DNA of 64,000 nt. Source: an uncultured Lachnospiraceae bacterium (GTDB lineage: Bacteria; Bacillota; Clostridia; Lachnospirales; Lachnospiraceae). Numbering within the stretch: position 1 is the first letter of the stretch; the number at the start of each line of letters is the position of its first letter. Below are positions 26,036 through 35,790 of this stretch, in pieces. The DNA is taken from contig CAMWXB010000005.1 in NCBI GenBank assembly GCA_947178125.1, forward strand, positions 42,184 to 106,183, written 5' to 3'. Below the pieces are notes generated by a model. It did no database searches, had not been told where the DNA came from, and saw only the letters and a list, made by a program, of their open reading frames with translations. The translations under genes were made by a program, and so were the position numbers.

Positions 26036-26854
26036 TTAATAAGAACTCAGTGAATTATATATTCTAATCTCGACCCGTCTGTTCATCGTTCGCCCTTCCG
26101 GTGTTGAATTATCCGCAACCGGCATATATTCTCCACGCCCGGAATGTTTCACCATCGCCGGATCAAGATTTGTTGTTCCTATCAGATAATTAAATACCGA
26201 CAACGCACGTCCTGAACTCAATTCATCATTATTAGAATATTTTGCACCGGACATTGGTACATTATCCGTATGTCCTTCAATTTCAATCGTACTGCCGGCA
26301 TAACTTTCCAGAATGACTCCCACCTGATCCAGGACTGCCAGCGCCCCTTCTTTCAATTCCGTGCTTCCCGAATCAAAAAGCAGGGAGCCCTTCAGTGTAA
26401 GCTGTACATACTGCGCCGTAAACTCGATATCAATATCACCGTCCAGGTCTCTTTCCTCAATAGCCTCTTCTATCATTTCGGCCATCTGCTCAGACTCTTC
26501 CATCTGCGCCTGTTCAATCTCTTCCATCGCTTCCGCTATTGCTTCCGCCACATCCTCTGAGACAACTTCACCATTATCCATCTTACCCGTACTGTTAATA
26601 TATTGATCCAATTCATTTAACTGGCTTACGCCATTGCTGATCAGAATACCGTCGCCGATTGCTGTGGCTCCGGCTGTAAAAATACTAAACGTCTGATTAA
26701 AAGATGCCGCAATCATTTCGAACTTCTGCGCGTCAACGGTTGACATGGAAAACAGCAAAACGAAGAAGCAAAGCAGCAGATTCATCAAATCGGCAAATGT
26801 AGACTGCCACGCAGGTGCACCCGGTTTTACTTCATCAGGTTTCCTTTTAGCCAT
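26036..26854 (-). CDS. motB: Flagellar stator protein MotB
   Basis: MotB anchors the stator to peptidoglycan. The membrane segment begins after APAWQSTFADLMNLLLCFFV and holds the aspartate needed for proton flow (the ADLM motif). A Glu-rich plug/linker region follows (about residues 95-150). The OmpA-like domain shows IEIEGHTDNVPMSGAKYSNN and the ELSSGRALSVFNYL motif. The longest frame runs 17 codons further, but GGAGGTGA lies before the ATG at 26852-26854. The start overlaps the motA stop by 8 bases, so MotA and MotB are translationally coupled. Confidence 0.96.
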   Translation of the reverse strand: MAKRKPDEVKPGAPAWQSTFADLMNLLLCFFVLLFSMSTVDAQKFEMIAASFNQTFSIFTAGATAIGDGILISNGVSQLNELDQYINSTGKMDNGEVVSEDVAEAIAEAMEEIEQAQMEESEQMAEMIEEAIEERDLDGDIDIEFTAQYVQLTLKGSLLFDSGSTELKEGALAVLDQVGVILESYAGSTIEIEGHTDNVPMSGAKYSNNDELSSGRALSVFNYLIGTTNLDPAMVKHSGRGEYMPVADNSTPEGRTMNRRVEIRIYNSLSSY

Positions 26855-27656
26855 CCACTTCACCTCCGCCTTCTTCTCCACTATTGCCCCTGTCCTTCGG
26901 CGCAAGGAAGGATTTCAATTTTTCCTCTATGACACGCGGGTTCTCACCTGCCTGAATAGACAGAAGGCCCTCGATCTCAATCTCTTTTACCATCATTTCA
27001 TCGGCGTTCTTGCTCTTCAGCTTGCTCGATACCGGCGCACAGATCCAGTTGGCAAGAATGGAACCATACAATGTCGTGATCAAAGCGACAGCCATAGCAG
27101 GACCGATAGCCGAAGGATCATCCATCGCCTGAAGCATGTTTACCAGACCAATCAGAGTACCGATCATACCCCATGCAGGACCCATGGCCCCCAAGTCTTC
27201 CCAGAACCCAATCTTCTCTTTATGACGCCCCTCTACGCTGACCAGTTCAGTCTCCATAATCGCACGGACAAGTTCGGGGTCCGTACCATCAACGACCAGA
27301 AGAATACCCTTCTGCAAAAAAGGATCATCAATATCTCCTGCCGCTTCTTCCAGAGAAAGCAGACCTTCCTTACGGGCTACATTGGATAGATCAATAATCT
27401 TCTGAATGATCTCAGGAACATCTACCGCAGAAGATTTAAAGATCAATGCAATACTCTTCAATCCGCCTACATAACTGCTCAACGTATTACTTGCAAGAAT
27501 ACAGCAGAAAGAACCTCCAAATGTAATCAATGCCGACGGCACATCGAGGAAGTTAAAGATCGCTCCAAAATTAACTCCTGCTGTCTTATCAAATACAATT
27601 CCGAATACAACCAGTACAAAACAAATTACCAAACCCAAAATTGACGCTAAATCCAT
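26847..27656 (-). CDS. motA: Flagellar stator protein MotA
   Basis: MotA forms the stator ring with MotB and pushes on FliG. The 269-residue protein has four membrane segments and the family motif WGMIGTLIGLVNMLQAMDDP with GPAMAVALITTLYGSILAN. The charged cytoplasmic loop lies between segments 2 and 3. It follows flbD by 30 bases. The proton type cannot be decided reliably from sequence alone. Confidence 0.96.
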   Translation of the reverse strand: MDLASILGLVICFVLVVFGIVFDKTAGVNFGAIFNFLDVPSALITFGGSFCCILASNTLSSYVGGLKSIALIFKSSAVDVPEIIQKIIDLSNVARKEGLLSLEEAAGDIDDPFLQKGILLVVDGTDPELVRAIMETELVSVEGRHKEKIGFWEDLGAMGPAWGMIGTLIGLVNMLQAMDDPSAIGPAMAVALITTLYGSILANWICAPVSSKLKSKNADEMMVKEIEIEGLLSIQAGENPRVIEEKLKSFLAPKDRGNSGEEGGGEVDG

Positions 27657-27686
27657 ATCGGTATCACCTGTTTACACAATTTTACA

Positions 27687-27872
27687 TTAATCTGCAAAAA
27701 TATCCTTTCTATACGATTTTACTAAATTTTTAACCTCTTGTCTACTTTCTTTTACAATTATTTTGCGTCCCGTTGTAAAAGAAAGGACCGTGTCAGGAGT
27801 TTCTTCAACAAGCTCCAGTAAATCGGGATTAATTAAAACTTTGACTCCGTTAATCTTCGTCACTTCAACCAT
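27687..27872 (-). CDS. flbD: FlbD family small flagellar protein
   Basis: The 61-residue product reads VEVTKINGVKVLINPDLLEL and then EETPDTVLSFTTGRKIIV, the core of the small FlbD/SwrD family. In B. subtilis this protein (SwrD) raises motor torque, probably through the stator. Its position directly before motA fits that role. It lies 90 bases after flgE, across a strong hairpin. Confidence 0.92.
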   Translation of the reverse strand: MVEVTKINGVKVLINPDLLELVEETPDTVLSFTTGRKIIVKESRQEVKNLVKSYRKDIFAD

Positions 27873-27912
27873 TTACACTCCACCCTTCTACCTATTCTAC
27901 CACATAACAGGC

Positions 27913-27940
27913 GAAAGAGGAACCCAAAAGTTCCTCTTTC
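27913..27940 (-). terminator. Strong hairpin between flgE and flbD
   Basis: Perfect 11-bp arms (GAAAGAGGAAC / GTTCCTCTTTC) enclose a 6-base loop 23 bases after the flgE stop. Only a short U-run is present on the minus strand, so it is either a leaky terminator or a 3'-end stabiliser that raises hook-protein mRNA over the downstream motor genes. Confidence 0.65.
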
Positions 27941-27962
27941 TTTCAGAATTATTTTCAGGTAA

Positions 27963-30008
27963 TTATCGTTTCAGATTTACAAGTTCCTCTAATAAAGAAT
28001 CCGAAGTCGTGATAATACGGCTGTTTGCCTGGAATCCACGCTGTGTTGTGATCATTTCCGTAAATTCCTGGGAAAGATCAACGTTGCTCATCTCCAGAAC
28101 ACCGCTGGTCATATATCCGTCATTAGCCGTGATATCATCACCGATTCCGTCGAATTCACCGGAGTTCGCCGTTGCAGAATATAAGTTATCGCCCTGCTTG
28201 GCAAGACCGGAAGCATTCGCAAAATTCGCGACTGCAATCTGTCCTAACAGTTTGGAACAGCTGTTATCATAATATGCCGTAATCTTGCCGTCCTGTGCAA
28301 TCTCAATACCTGTCATCTCACCGGGTTTTCTACCGGTACCGAGGTTATTGCCCCCCTTATCGCCGCTCATCATACTCGCAGTAGAAGAACCGCCATTGGT
28401 ATAGTTCTTGGATAAGGAGAAATCAATATCGATATTGGTAAAACGTGTCAGATCGATGACTGTACCCTGTCTTGACGTTGCGCTCGCATTGAAGTTCAAT
28501 GTCGCAGAATCGTTGTTCTGAGAACCAATATAGTCAAAAAGCCCCTTCTCCGTATCATATACGAGCTTATTACCCGTATAGCTGAAAGTCCTGGTAATCT
28601 GCGCCTGGCCGTCAGGGGCGACTGACTCAATCTTATACGTTGTATCATCTGTATTTGTCAGCCCGTATGCTTCTAACTTATTCGTAATCGCTTCACCGGT
28701 AAACCAACTTTCGGAATCTTTCACATGATACTTTCCAGCCTTGGTAGCCTTAAATTCCTGCTCAAACTCCATCTCAACAGTGCCATCTGTACCGACCAGA
28801 ATGCTCTTTACCTTAACGCCCGGGAAAGACTTCTTCAAAGCATTTTCCCACAACTGAAGATCGTTCGGGGTAGTAGAATCGGCTTTATTGGCCAGAGGAA
28901 CTGTTTTCCCGTTTCCGTCATCACCATAATAACGTTTCTCTGTCACATTAGTATTTGTATCTGTATAATCAGCATAAATCAGGTTAAATTTCTCCGCCAG
29001 CAGCTCCGCCTTGGATAACTTAACTTTTCCAGTCACGGTTACAGGATCACCCACCTTTATCTCCTGGCCCTCTTTCAGATTAGCGATGCTGGTAAGCGTA
29101 GCGGCATTGACCAACTGGTTTGTTGCATAACCATCCAGGATATTCGCCGGCAGATATTTCATATTATAGGTATCCGTCGCCGAATCATATTCCGCTGTAT
29201 CCAGCAGCTGATACAATGTCGTCTCCGTGATCGTATCCTGCCCACCGAAGGTCGCGATCTCATTGATACTGCTCAAACCGTATTCCTCTACAAGGGAATC
29301 ACCCTTTGAATTCATGATATCATCGAGCTGTACATAATACTGGCCGTCTTTGCCGAGACTGTGGATACTGAATTTTGCTGTATACTGGTATCCCTGCTGG
29401 TCGAAGAAAGTCAGCGTAACGACTCTTCCGCCCGTACTGCTCAGTGCGGAATCATATTTATCCACGATACCCGACATATATGCTAATGTCGTTGATTCCG
29501 GCGGATAAGTCAGATTGTCCTCATGCATGACTTTCAATGCGGATACGGTATCCGGATAAATCTCACCCGTCTCTTTATCGACCTGCCATCCCATGACCGT
29601 ATAACCGGTAGAGGACATGACCAGATTTCCCGCACCGTCTACCGTGAAGGAACCGTCTCTTGTGAAGAAGTTCTGGGAACCATTGCTGACAACAAAGAAC
29701 GAATCTCCCGTGATCATGATATCCCACGGATTGTTCGTGGACTGCGCCGACCCCTGTGTTGTAATGGCTGTGGAAATCGCTCCGGTCTTGGCACCGAGAC
29801 CGATCTGTCTGGCGTTGATACCGCCTCGGCCTGTAGCCGCATTGGCACCGGATGCCGCCTGTGTTGTCTGATAAAGCAGATCGCTGAATACCATAGACTG
29901 TGATTTGTAAGATGTTGTGTTTACGTTCGCAATGTTATTACCGATAACATCCATTCTTGTCTGGTGTACTTTTAATCCCGCTACACCAGAGAAAAGTGAT
30001 CTCATCAT
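27963..30008 (-). CDS. flgE: Flagellar hook protein FlgE
   Basis: FlgE polymerises into the hook. The N-terminal rod-like signature is MMRSLFSGVAGLKVHQTRMD with NIANVNTTSYKSQ. The C-terminal helix has SNVDLSQEFTEMITTQRGFQ and ANSRIITTSDSLLEE. At 681 residues it is larger than the ~400 of Salmonella because of an extended central domain, a common feature in Clostridia and spirochaetes. AGGAGG precedes the first of two adjacent ATG codons. It is followed by a hairpin that may stabilise its transcript. Confidence 0.95.
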   Translation of the reverse strand: MMRSLFSGVAGLKVHQTRMDVIGNNIANVNTTSYKSQSMVFSDLLYQTTQAASGANAATGRGGINARQIGLGAKTGAISTAITTQGSAQSTNNPWDIMITGDSFFVVSNGSQNFFTRDGSFTVDGAGNLVMSSTGYTVMGWQVDKETGEIYPDTVSALKVMHEDNLTYPPESTTLAYMSGIVDKYDSALSSTGGRVVTLTFFDQQGYQYTAKFSIHSLGKDGQYYVQLDDIMNSKGDSLVEEYGLSSINEIATFGGQDTITETTLYQLLDTAEYDSATDTYNMKYLPANILDGYATNQLVNAATLTSIANLKEGQEIKVGDPVTVTGKVKLSKAELLAEKFNLIYADYTDTNTNVTEKRYYGDDGNGKTVPLANKADSTTPNDLQLWENALKKSFPGVKVKSILVGTDGTVEMEFEQEFKATKAGKYHVKDSESWFTGEAITNKLEAYGLTNTDDTTYKIESVAPDGQAQITRTFSYTGNKLVYDTEKGLFDYIGSQNNDSATLNFNASATSRQGTVIDLTRFTNIDIDFSLSKNYTNGGSSTASMMSGDKGGNNLGTGRKPGEMTGIEIAQDGKITAYYDNSCSKLLGQIAVANFANASGLAKQGDNLYSATANSGEFDGIGDDITANDGYMTSGVLEMSNVDLSQEFTEMITTQRGFQANSRIITTSDSLLEELVNLKR

Positions 30009-30088
30009 AATGAATGACCTCCTTAAATACTGTGATGTGCCGCCGTTCCCTCTGTCAGTCAGGAACGCAAGCCTCCGTAAAGGTCCGG

Positions 30089-30493
30089 CTAAATAATTAC
30101 GGCTCCATCGATGTTTGTAAATACGTTTTCATTTGCTTCTGCCCGTTCCATTGCCGTGATGACCGTATGATTCGGTACATTCACGATAAATGCAAAGGAA
30201 TCGACAATAACCAATGATTCATTAATTCCTTTCGCACCGGCTTTCGCTGTACCCAGATTCAGGCGTTCTACCTGTTCCTCTGTCAGTTCAATATTTCTAT
30301 CCGCCAGTCTGCCCGCGGCGTGCTTGGAAAACTTCACTTCTCCGACTCCGGGTTTCTCCGTCTTCCGGGATAAAATATCCTGAAAACTGAGACCGTCTCC
30401 GGTGGAATTGTTCTGCACCTGCCTGCTGTTCCGGCCAAGATATTGATCCTGTAACTGCTCCAGGGAAAGGAATCCGTTATTCTGAATCTTCAT
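30089..30493 (-). CDS. Flagellar operon protein, TIGR02530 type
   Basis: The 134-residue product contains KFSKHAAGRLADRNIELTEE and SLVIVDSFAFIVNVPNHTVI, recognisable as the small conserved flagellar protein family found between flgD and flgE in Firmicutes. It has no membrane segment. The biochemical role is not established; the position suggests help with hook assembly or hook-protein handling. It lies 33 bases after flgD. Confidence 0.85.
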   Translation of the reverse strand: MKIQNNGFLSLEQLQDQYLGRNSRQVQNNSTGDGLSFQDILSRKTEKPGVGEVKFSKHAAGRLADRNIELTEEQVERLNLGTAKAGAKGINESLVIVDSFAFIVNVPNHTVITAMERAEANENVFTNIDGAVII

Positions 30494-30526
30494 AACCTTT
30501 CTCCTCCTTGAGATTACCGTGTTTCC

Positions 30527-31294
30527 TTACTTTGTATCTGCGCTATCGCCTTTGCCGGTTTCGTTATCTTTATCGGTTCCGTCCGTCTTGTCAGTTCCTT
30601 CTGTCTCATCCTTATCGTTCTCTGTCTTGTCGGTCGTATCGCCGTCTCCCTGATTCTGACCGGCTTTCAGTTCCTCAATCTTTTCGACATACTTCTTAAG
30701 ACCGCTCACATAATCGTCACTGATGAACTTCTTCTCATAATCCGACATATTCTGGTATGTTTCATCCAGCTTCTTGATTGCCTCTTCATTCTCCAGCGTA
30801 ACAAGCTGTAATATCGGAAGTTTGTTATAAGCATTCAGGAAGTCCGCCGCTGCCGTATAAGCTGACAGATATTTCGGATCTGCTACCGTATCCAGATCAT
30901 CCATGGAATAAAGATTACCGTTGATGGAAAGATATGCCTTATTATTCTCATAATAAACATAGTCTACATTGCCCTGTGCGGTCGTTGTCTTTCCAGCGGA
31001 ATCCGTAACTTTTATCAGTACGGTCTGCCCTACCAGACTGGATGCTCTCGCCAATTCCAGAGATGCGCTCATGTTCTGCATCTGCTCCAGTTCCGAGAAA
31101 GTCGCATACTGGGAAATATACTCCGTATTGGAAGTCGGCTCCAACGGGTCCTGATATTTCATCTGCGCTACAAGAAGCTGTAAGAACTGGTCTTTATCGA
31201 CTGTGGAATTGCTTTTTTTCTTTTCGCTTTCCTTCATGGATGTCTGTGAAGCAGTTTCCACCAGCTTACCATTCTCAATCGGTGCTATAGCCAT
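30527..31294 (-). CDS. flgD: Flagellar hook capping protein FlgD
   Basis: FlgD caps the growing hook. The N-terminal conserved region is clear: TVDKDQFLQLLVAQMKYQDP, then LEPTSNTEYISQYATFSELEQ-type sequence. A central domain carries SLVGQTVLIKV. The C-terminal ~40 residues are low-complexity Asp/Lys/Thr/Gly (GTDKTDGTDKDNETGKG) and atypical for the family. They are probably a disordered export tail or the product of repeat expansion. Confidence 0.94.
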   Translation of the reverse strand: MAIAPIENGKLVETASQTSMKESEKKKSNSTVDKDQFLQLLVAQMKYQDPLEPTSNTEYISQYATFSELEQMQNMSASLELARASSLVGQTVLIKVTDSAGKTTTAQGNVDYVYYENNKAYLSINGNLYSMDDLDTVADPKYLSAYTAAADFLNAYNKLPILQLVTLENEEAIKKLDETYQNMSDYEKKFISDDYVSGLKKYVEKIEELKAGQNQGDGDTTDKTENDKDETEGTDKTDGTDKDNETGKGDSADTK

Positions 31295-31383
31295 TTTTCA
31301 TTCTCCTTTCTTATATCTTCATAATCTCTGCCTTTTTAATAATTCTGGTTTTCATGTTCCGTACACATCGCATAAGTGCATGC

Positions 31384-33003
31384 CTATGCTGTGTAATCTA
31401 CCGTGTTGCCGCTTTGTACCATCATTTCCGCCGCGATTCTTTCAGAATCTTCCAGATCATCGGGAAGTTCTTCCAGATTCAGATCGTTCAGATTGATTCT
31501 TCTCGGCCCCTTTTTACCGTTCTTACTGTTCTCCTGGTTTTCTTCCTTGCCGGAAAAACTCTGTTCGAACCGGTAATTTGCCACGGTAACTTCTACCGCA
31601 TCCACCTTGATGCCCTGCTCCTCGAACTGCGTTTTCAGCTGAACAAGCTGGCTCTCAATCGCGGCCTTGACCGTTTCGTTCTGCGCCGTAAACTGTGCCG
31701 TTATCACACCGTCTTTGGCTGCCAGCTGTACATTGACACTTCCGAGGCTTGCGGGATGTAACTGTAATTCCATCTCCTGCACATCACTTTTCAGATTGAT
31801 CTTGATATACTCCGTAATCTGATTCATGATTTCTTCCGTGCTGGTAAAACGTTCCATGACCTGCTGATTTGCTGTCACTTCACTCAGATTCGGCTGTTCA
31901 ACGGGAGTCTGCATCATAAAAGGTTCCTGTGTACTGCCCTCCCCGCCGTTCTGACCAAAAGAGCCTCTGTTATCTGACTTCGCCTCATGTCTGGTCTGTA
32001 CCTCAGGGGACTGTGTCACTTCTTCCTGCACGCTCTTGTTTGCGCCGGCGTCATCCACCTGTACCTTTACTTTCACTTCTTCGCCGTCACGATGCACCGT
32101 TACCGCATAATCCTTCATGCCCTCCAGTGTCGCCGTTTCCGGTTCTTCTGTTCCTGCTGTCAAATCCTCCGGCATTTCCACCATCTCAGACGAATCTCCA
32201 ACTGTGGCAGCCTTCTCAAGAAGCGCTTTCAGTTCTTCCTCCGAAAGTCCAAGCTCTGTCTGTAATTCCTCCAGACTCACTGATACCGTATCCAGAAGAT
32301 TCTGAAGATGTCCGTAAAGTTCACCGTCGGTTATGATTGAAAGCTGATCTTCATTCCCGGATATCACCATCAGAAGCTGCTTCATATTCTCAGGATCCAA
32401 CAGCTGTACAGCGCTCAATCCAAGAATCTCCATAGCCGCCTCTACCTCTTCCGGCGTGACGCCCATTTCCTCTGCGACATCTTTCACAAGTTTCTCGCCG
32501 GCTTCCGTCAACGCAGCTTTCTGTTCGTCGGTCATGCCATTCTCCGTCGGGTCTTCCACACTCCCATTTCCTTCTGCAGTATCCCGAACCGTCCCGCCGC
32601 TCTGCGCCGTATCCGACACTTTGTCGTTTTGGACCGTATCCGCCGCTTTGTCGTCAGTTCCCGATACTTTCGCATCCTGTACCGTATCCTTTTTCGCATT
32701 GTTTACCGCTGCTGCGCCCGATGACAATGTCCGGCTTCCCGTTGTCGTCTTCGCCGCTGTCTGTGTCTTTGCCACAGTCTGCGTTCCGACGCTCGTCTGG
32801 CTTCCGCCCCGTACATCCGCTGATGACCCGGTCTGAGAATTGATGCGGTTCATCACCGTATCGAAACTGTCCTTTAAAGCCTCTTCCTGCTTCGTATAAG
32901 AAGCATTCGCATATGGTGCGGTCTGACTTCCCTGTGCGCCTGCCGACTGGTTCACCATCCGGTTAAACGCATTCAAATTGTTGTTCACAGGTATGCCTGC
33001 CAT
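31384..33003 (-). CDS. fliK: Flagellar hook-length control protein FliK
   Basis: FliK measures the hook and triggers the FlhB switch. The 539-residue protein has a long Thr/Ser/Gln/Asp-rich, poorly conserved ruler region, with repeated QT, VQNDKVSDT and VEEVT-like stretches. The conserved C-terminal domain follows (LQLHPASLGSVNVQLAAKDG then ITAQFTAQNETVKAAIESQL, residues ~410-470). It sits between the YlxF-like gene and flgD as in B. subtilis. Confidence 0.94.
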   Translation of the reverse strand: MAGIPVNNNLNAFNRMVNQSAGAQGSQTAPYANASYTKQEEALKDSFDTVMNRINSQTGSSADVRGGSQTSVGTQTVAKTQTAAKTTTGSRTLSSGAAAVNNAKKDTVQDAKVSGTDDKAADTVQNDKVSDTAQSGGTVRDTAEGNGSVEDPTENGMTDEQKAALTEAGEKLVKDVAEEMGVTPEEVEAAMEILGLSAVQLLDPENMKQLLMVISGNEDQLSIITDGELYGHLQNLLDTVSVSLEELQTELGLSEEELKALLEKAATVGDSSEMVEMPEDLTAGTEEPETATLEGMKDYAVTVHRDGEEVKVKVQVDDAGANKSVQEEVTQSPEVQTRHEAKSDNRGSFGQNGGEGSTQEPFMMQTPVEQPNLSEVTANQQVMERFTSTEEIMNQITEYIKINLKSDVQEMELQLHPASLGSVNVQLAAKDGVITAQFTAQNETVKAAIESQLVQLKTQFEEQGIKVDAVEVTVANYRFEQSFSGKEENQENSKNGKKGPRRINLNDLNLEELPDDLEDSERIAAEMMVQSGNTVDYTA

Positions 33004-33088
33004 TTTCTTTCCTCCTTCCTTCAGTTTTCAAAGTTCTAAAATATATATCGTAAAACTCTTCTTTTTTATAAAGAGTTAACGACCGTTT

Positions 33089-33952
33089 TTATGATTCCGG
33101 ATCCATGATCCTTGTTACCCGTGCGGCAATTTCAGAATCCATATTCGCCAGAATATTTCCTCTGCTTTCCGCACTCATCTGACTGAGAATTTTCGCTACC
33201 AGATCCAGGTCATTCGTCATAGATTCAAATATCTTTGCTGCAGCCGCCGGCTCCATTGACGCATAGGCCTGCGCATAATCCGTAAGCTTTGCATCCTGCT
33301 GAAGCTGCTCTACGACCTGTTTATATAAATATTCCGCATTCGTCGGATCGATCAGTTCATAATATTTCTGATACTCTTCCGGGCCCGGTCCGTTCTCCGC
33401 ATAAACGACCTCATTATAGAACTCCGTCTGAATCCTGTCGAATTCCACCTGTCTGTCCTCAAATGTCTGCAGACGTTCCACTTCTGCCCGAAGTCTCTCC
33501 ATCTCTTCCGTATCCATATTGCTTGTGGACTGTGCCTGTGCCAGCTCCAGTTCCAGTTCCCGGATATAATCCACCGCTTCCTTTAAGCTGGTATAACCGC
33601 CATAGGCCTCTTCATCATCTGTAGAAACGACCGACTCCGCCGGAAGAATCTTATTGAGTACCGGCACGTCTTTTAAAACGGGCGCCAATACGTTAGATCC
33701 AAATCCGCCGATATCCAGCTTTACGAGCAGACACAGAATGCCAATCCAGACAATAACGAGGAAGACCGTTATCAAAAAGGCCGATAATCCGCCTCCTTCA
33801 TCTTCAAGTTCCGCTTCCTGCTCAGAAATCTCCTTTGCCCGCTGTTTCGCTTCCTTCTTCTGTGCCTTACGTTCTTCTTTTATTTTCTTACGCTCATTCT
33901 TGAGCCTTTCTTTCTCCGCTTTGGTATCTACCACATCAAATGCTTCTGCCAT
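33089..33952 (-). CDS. YlxF/MotE-like membrane protein with MgtE-N-type domain
   Basis: The 287-residue product has a charged Lys/Glu N-terminus, one membrane segment (about residues 57-80), a coiled coil (about 120-165) and a C-terminal domain with EPAAAAKIFESMTND and LVAKILSQMSAESRGNILAN. That C-terminal domain resembles the MgtE N-terminal superhelix. The family (YlxF in B. subtilis, MotE in alphaproteobacteria) is encoded between fliJ and fliK. MotE acts as a MotC chaperone in rhizobia; the role here is not proven. It starts two bases before the fliJ stop region ends. Confidence 0.88.
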   Translation of the reverse strand: MAEAFDVVDTKAEKERLKNERKKIKEERKAQKKEAKQRAKEISEQEAELEDEGGGLSAFLITVFLVIVWIGILCLLVKLDIGGFGSNVLAPVLKDVPVLNKILPAESVVSTDDEEAYGGYTSLKEAVDYIRELELELAQAQSTSNMDTEEMERLRAEVERLQTFEDRQVEFDRIQTEFYNEVVYAENGPGPEEYQKYYELIDPTNAEYLYKQVVEQLQQDAKLTDYAQAYASMEPAAAAKIFESMTNDLDLVAKILSQMSAESRGNILANMDSEIAARVTRIMDPES

Positions 33953-33954
33953 TC

Positions 33955-34422
33955 TTATCCCTCATTCCTACTCATCATTCCCCTTTTTTGTCCATAAGTA
34001 TAGCTTGTCAGTTCATCCACTTCTTTGCTTTCTTTCGCATTTTCCTCTGCAATGAACTGTTCAAAAGCTTTCTCGCGAAGCTTTTCCTGTGCTTTTCTCT
34101 CTATCATGACTTCCTGAAGCTTCTGCCTCGCTTCTTCTACCAGAAGCTCAGCCTTTCGCACATTTTCTTTCTGCGCCTCTATATACTCCTCCATACGCGC
34201 TGCAGCATACTCGTTATCCCGCAGGCTCTGCACTTTGAGAGAATCCATCCGCAGCTTTCTGCCTTCTTCCAGATAATATTCTTTTCTGCGATACAGTCCC
34301 TCCAGACGCTCCTCTTCTTCCATCAGTTTCCGCTGTGCCTGCCCAAGCTCCATCTTCGCCTGATTTTCCATCTGAATCTTGATATTCAGAATGCTCTGCA
34401 TCCTGTATCTGAACTTCGCCAT
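33955..34422 (-). CDS. fliJ: Flagellar export chaperone/stalk protein FliJ
   Basis: FliJ is the coiled-coil stalk inside the FliI hexamer. The 155-residue product begins MAKFRYRMQSILNIKIQMEN, a good match to the family's N-terminal FRLQxVLxxK pattern, and is almost entirely alpha-helical, with heptad-like Glu/Lys/Leu spacing to residue ~135. It lies between fliI and the YlxF-like gene. Confidence 0.92.
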   Translation of the reverse strand: MAKFRYRMQSILNIKIQMENQAKMELGQAQRKLMEEEERLEGLYRRKEYYLEEGRKLRMDSLKVQSLRDNEYAAARMEEYIEAQKENVRKAELLVEEARQKLQEVMIERKAQEKLREKAFEQFIAEENAKESKEVDELTSYTYGQKRGMMSRNEG

Positions 34423-34449
34423 GCTTTCTCAGCCTTTCCGTACACCCCT

Positions 34450-35757
34450 CTACTCTGCAAAAAGCTCTTTTAACAGTTCAAGTTCCTGTTCATAATCAAA
34501 TTTGCTTTCTACGTCCTGCATCAGATAATCATTCACAGCATCTATTTTTTCAATCGCATAATCAATATTTTTGTTGCTGCCGCTCTTATAGGCGCCGATA
34601 TTGATCAGGTCTTCCGCCTCATTATAGGTCGCCAGTACATTTTTCAGCTTACCGGCCGCCACTTTATGTTCCTTCGGCACGATCTGACTCATGCAACGGG
34701 AAATGCTCTGCAATACATCGATTGCCGGATAGTGATTTTTATGAGCAAGTTTACGGTCCAGCATAATATGTCCGTCCAGAATACTTCTGGCCGTATCGGT
34801 AATCGGCTCATTGAAATCATCGCCGTCTACCAGTACTGTATAAAGCCCTGTAATAGAACCTCTTGCAGAACGGCCTGCACGCTCTAAGAGTTTGGGCATT
34901 TCGGAATAAACGCTGGGCGGATATCCTCTGGATACCGGCGGCTCCCCGCTGGCCAGCCCGATTTCTCTCTGTGCCATAGAAAAACGGGTAAGGGAATCCA
35001 TCATCAACAGTACATCTTTGCCCTGGTCCCTGAAATACTCTGCAATTGCAGTCGCCGTCTGGGCAGCTTTCTTTCTTTCAAGGGCCGGTTTATCCGAAGT
35101 CGCAACAACCACCACGGAACGCCGCATTCCTTCCGGTCCAAGGTCCCGTTCGATGAACTCACGCACTTCTCTGCCACGTTCTCCGATCAGGGCAATGACA
35201 TTGATATCCGCTTTGGTGTTGCGGGCGAACATACCCATCAACGTAGATTTCCCGACACCGGAACCGGCGAAAATGCCGATTCGCTGTCCCTTCCCGATCG
35301 TCATCAGCCCATCAACGGCTTTTACGCCAAGCGAAAGCACTTCATCAATGATCTCTCTCTCCATCGCATCCGGCGGCGGCGCCTCGATCGGATAATTGTT
35401 CATCGGTCCTGCATCTTCCATTCCGTCGTATCTGCCGAGGCCGTCCAATACCTGTCCCAAAAGCGCATCGCTCACCTGTACGGAAAGGGGAATCCCCGTA
35501 TTTTCCACCGTACATCCAATACCAATACCCTCTGTCTTTTCATAAGGCATCAGCAGCGTTTTCCGCCCCTTAAACCCGACTACCTCCGACATGATCGGCG
35601 GCAGTTCCTTATCGGCCGGAAACACCATGCACAAATCTCCCAGCTTCGCTTCCGGCCCTGCGGATTCTATTGTAAGTCCTACTACATTTTCGACTTTTCC
35701 CATACTTTTAAAAAAAGTATAATCTGCAATTCTACTGTATTTCGTAAAATCTACCAT
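34450..35757 (-). CDS. fliI: Flagellum-specific ATPase FliI
   Basis: FliI is the ATPase of the flagellar export apparatus. The 435-residue protein has the Walker A motif GIFAGSGVGKSTLMG, Walker B in VLLMMDSLTRFSMAQREI and the family SGEPPVSRGYPPSVYSEMPK. The length is normal. It is preceded by a complex inverted-repeat element (35791-35879) and followed by fliJ after 28 bases. Confidence 0.97.
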   Translation of the reverse strand: MVDFTKYSRIADYTFFKSMGKVENVVGLTIESAGPEAKLGDLCMVFPADKELPPIMSEVVGFKGRKTLLMPYEKTEGIGIGCTVENTGIPLSVQVSDALLGQVLDGLGRYDGMEDAGPMNNYPIEAPPPDAMEREIIDEVLSLGVKAVDGLMTIGKGQRIGIFAGSGVGKSTLMGMFARNTKADINVIALIGERGREVREFIERDLGPEGMRRSVVVVATSDKPALERKKAAQTATAIAEYFRDQGKDVLLMMDSLTRFSMAQREIGLASGEPPVSRGYPPSVYSEMPKLLERAGRSARGSITGLYTVLVDGDDFNEPITDTARSILDGHIMLDRKLAHKNHYPAIDVLQSISRCMSQIVPKEHKVAAGKLKNVLATYNEAEDLINIGAYKSGSNKNIDYAIEKIDAVNDYLMQDVESKFDYEQELELLKELFAE

Positions 35758-35790
35758 AATCTTTCTACACCCATATAAATCTCTTGTCTC

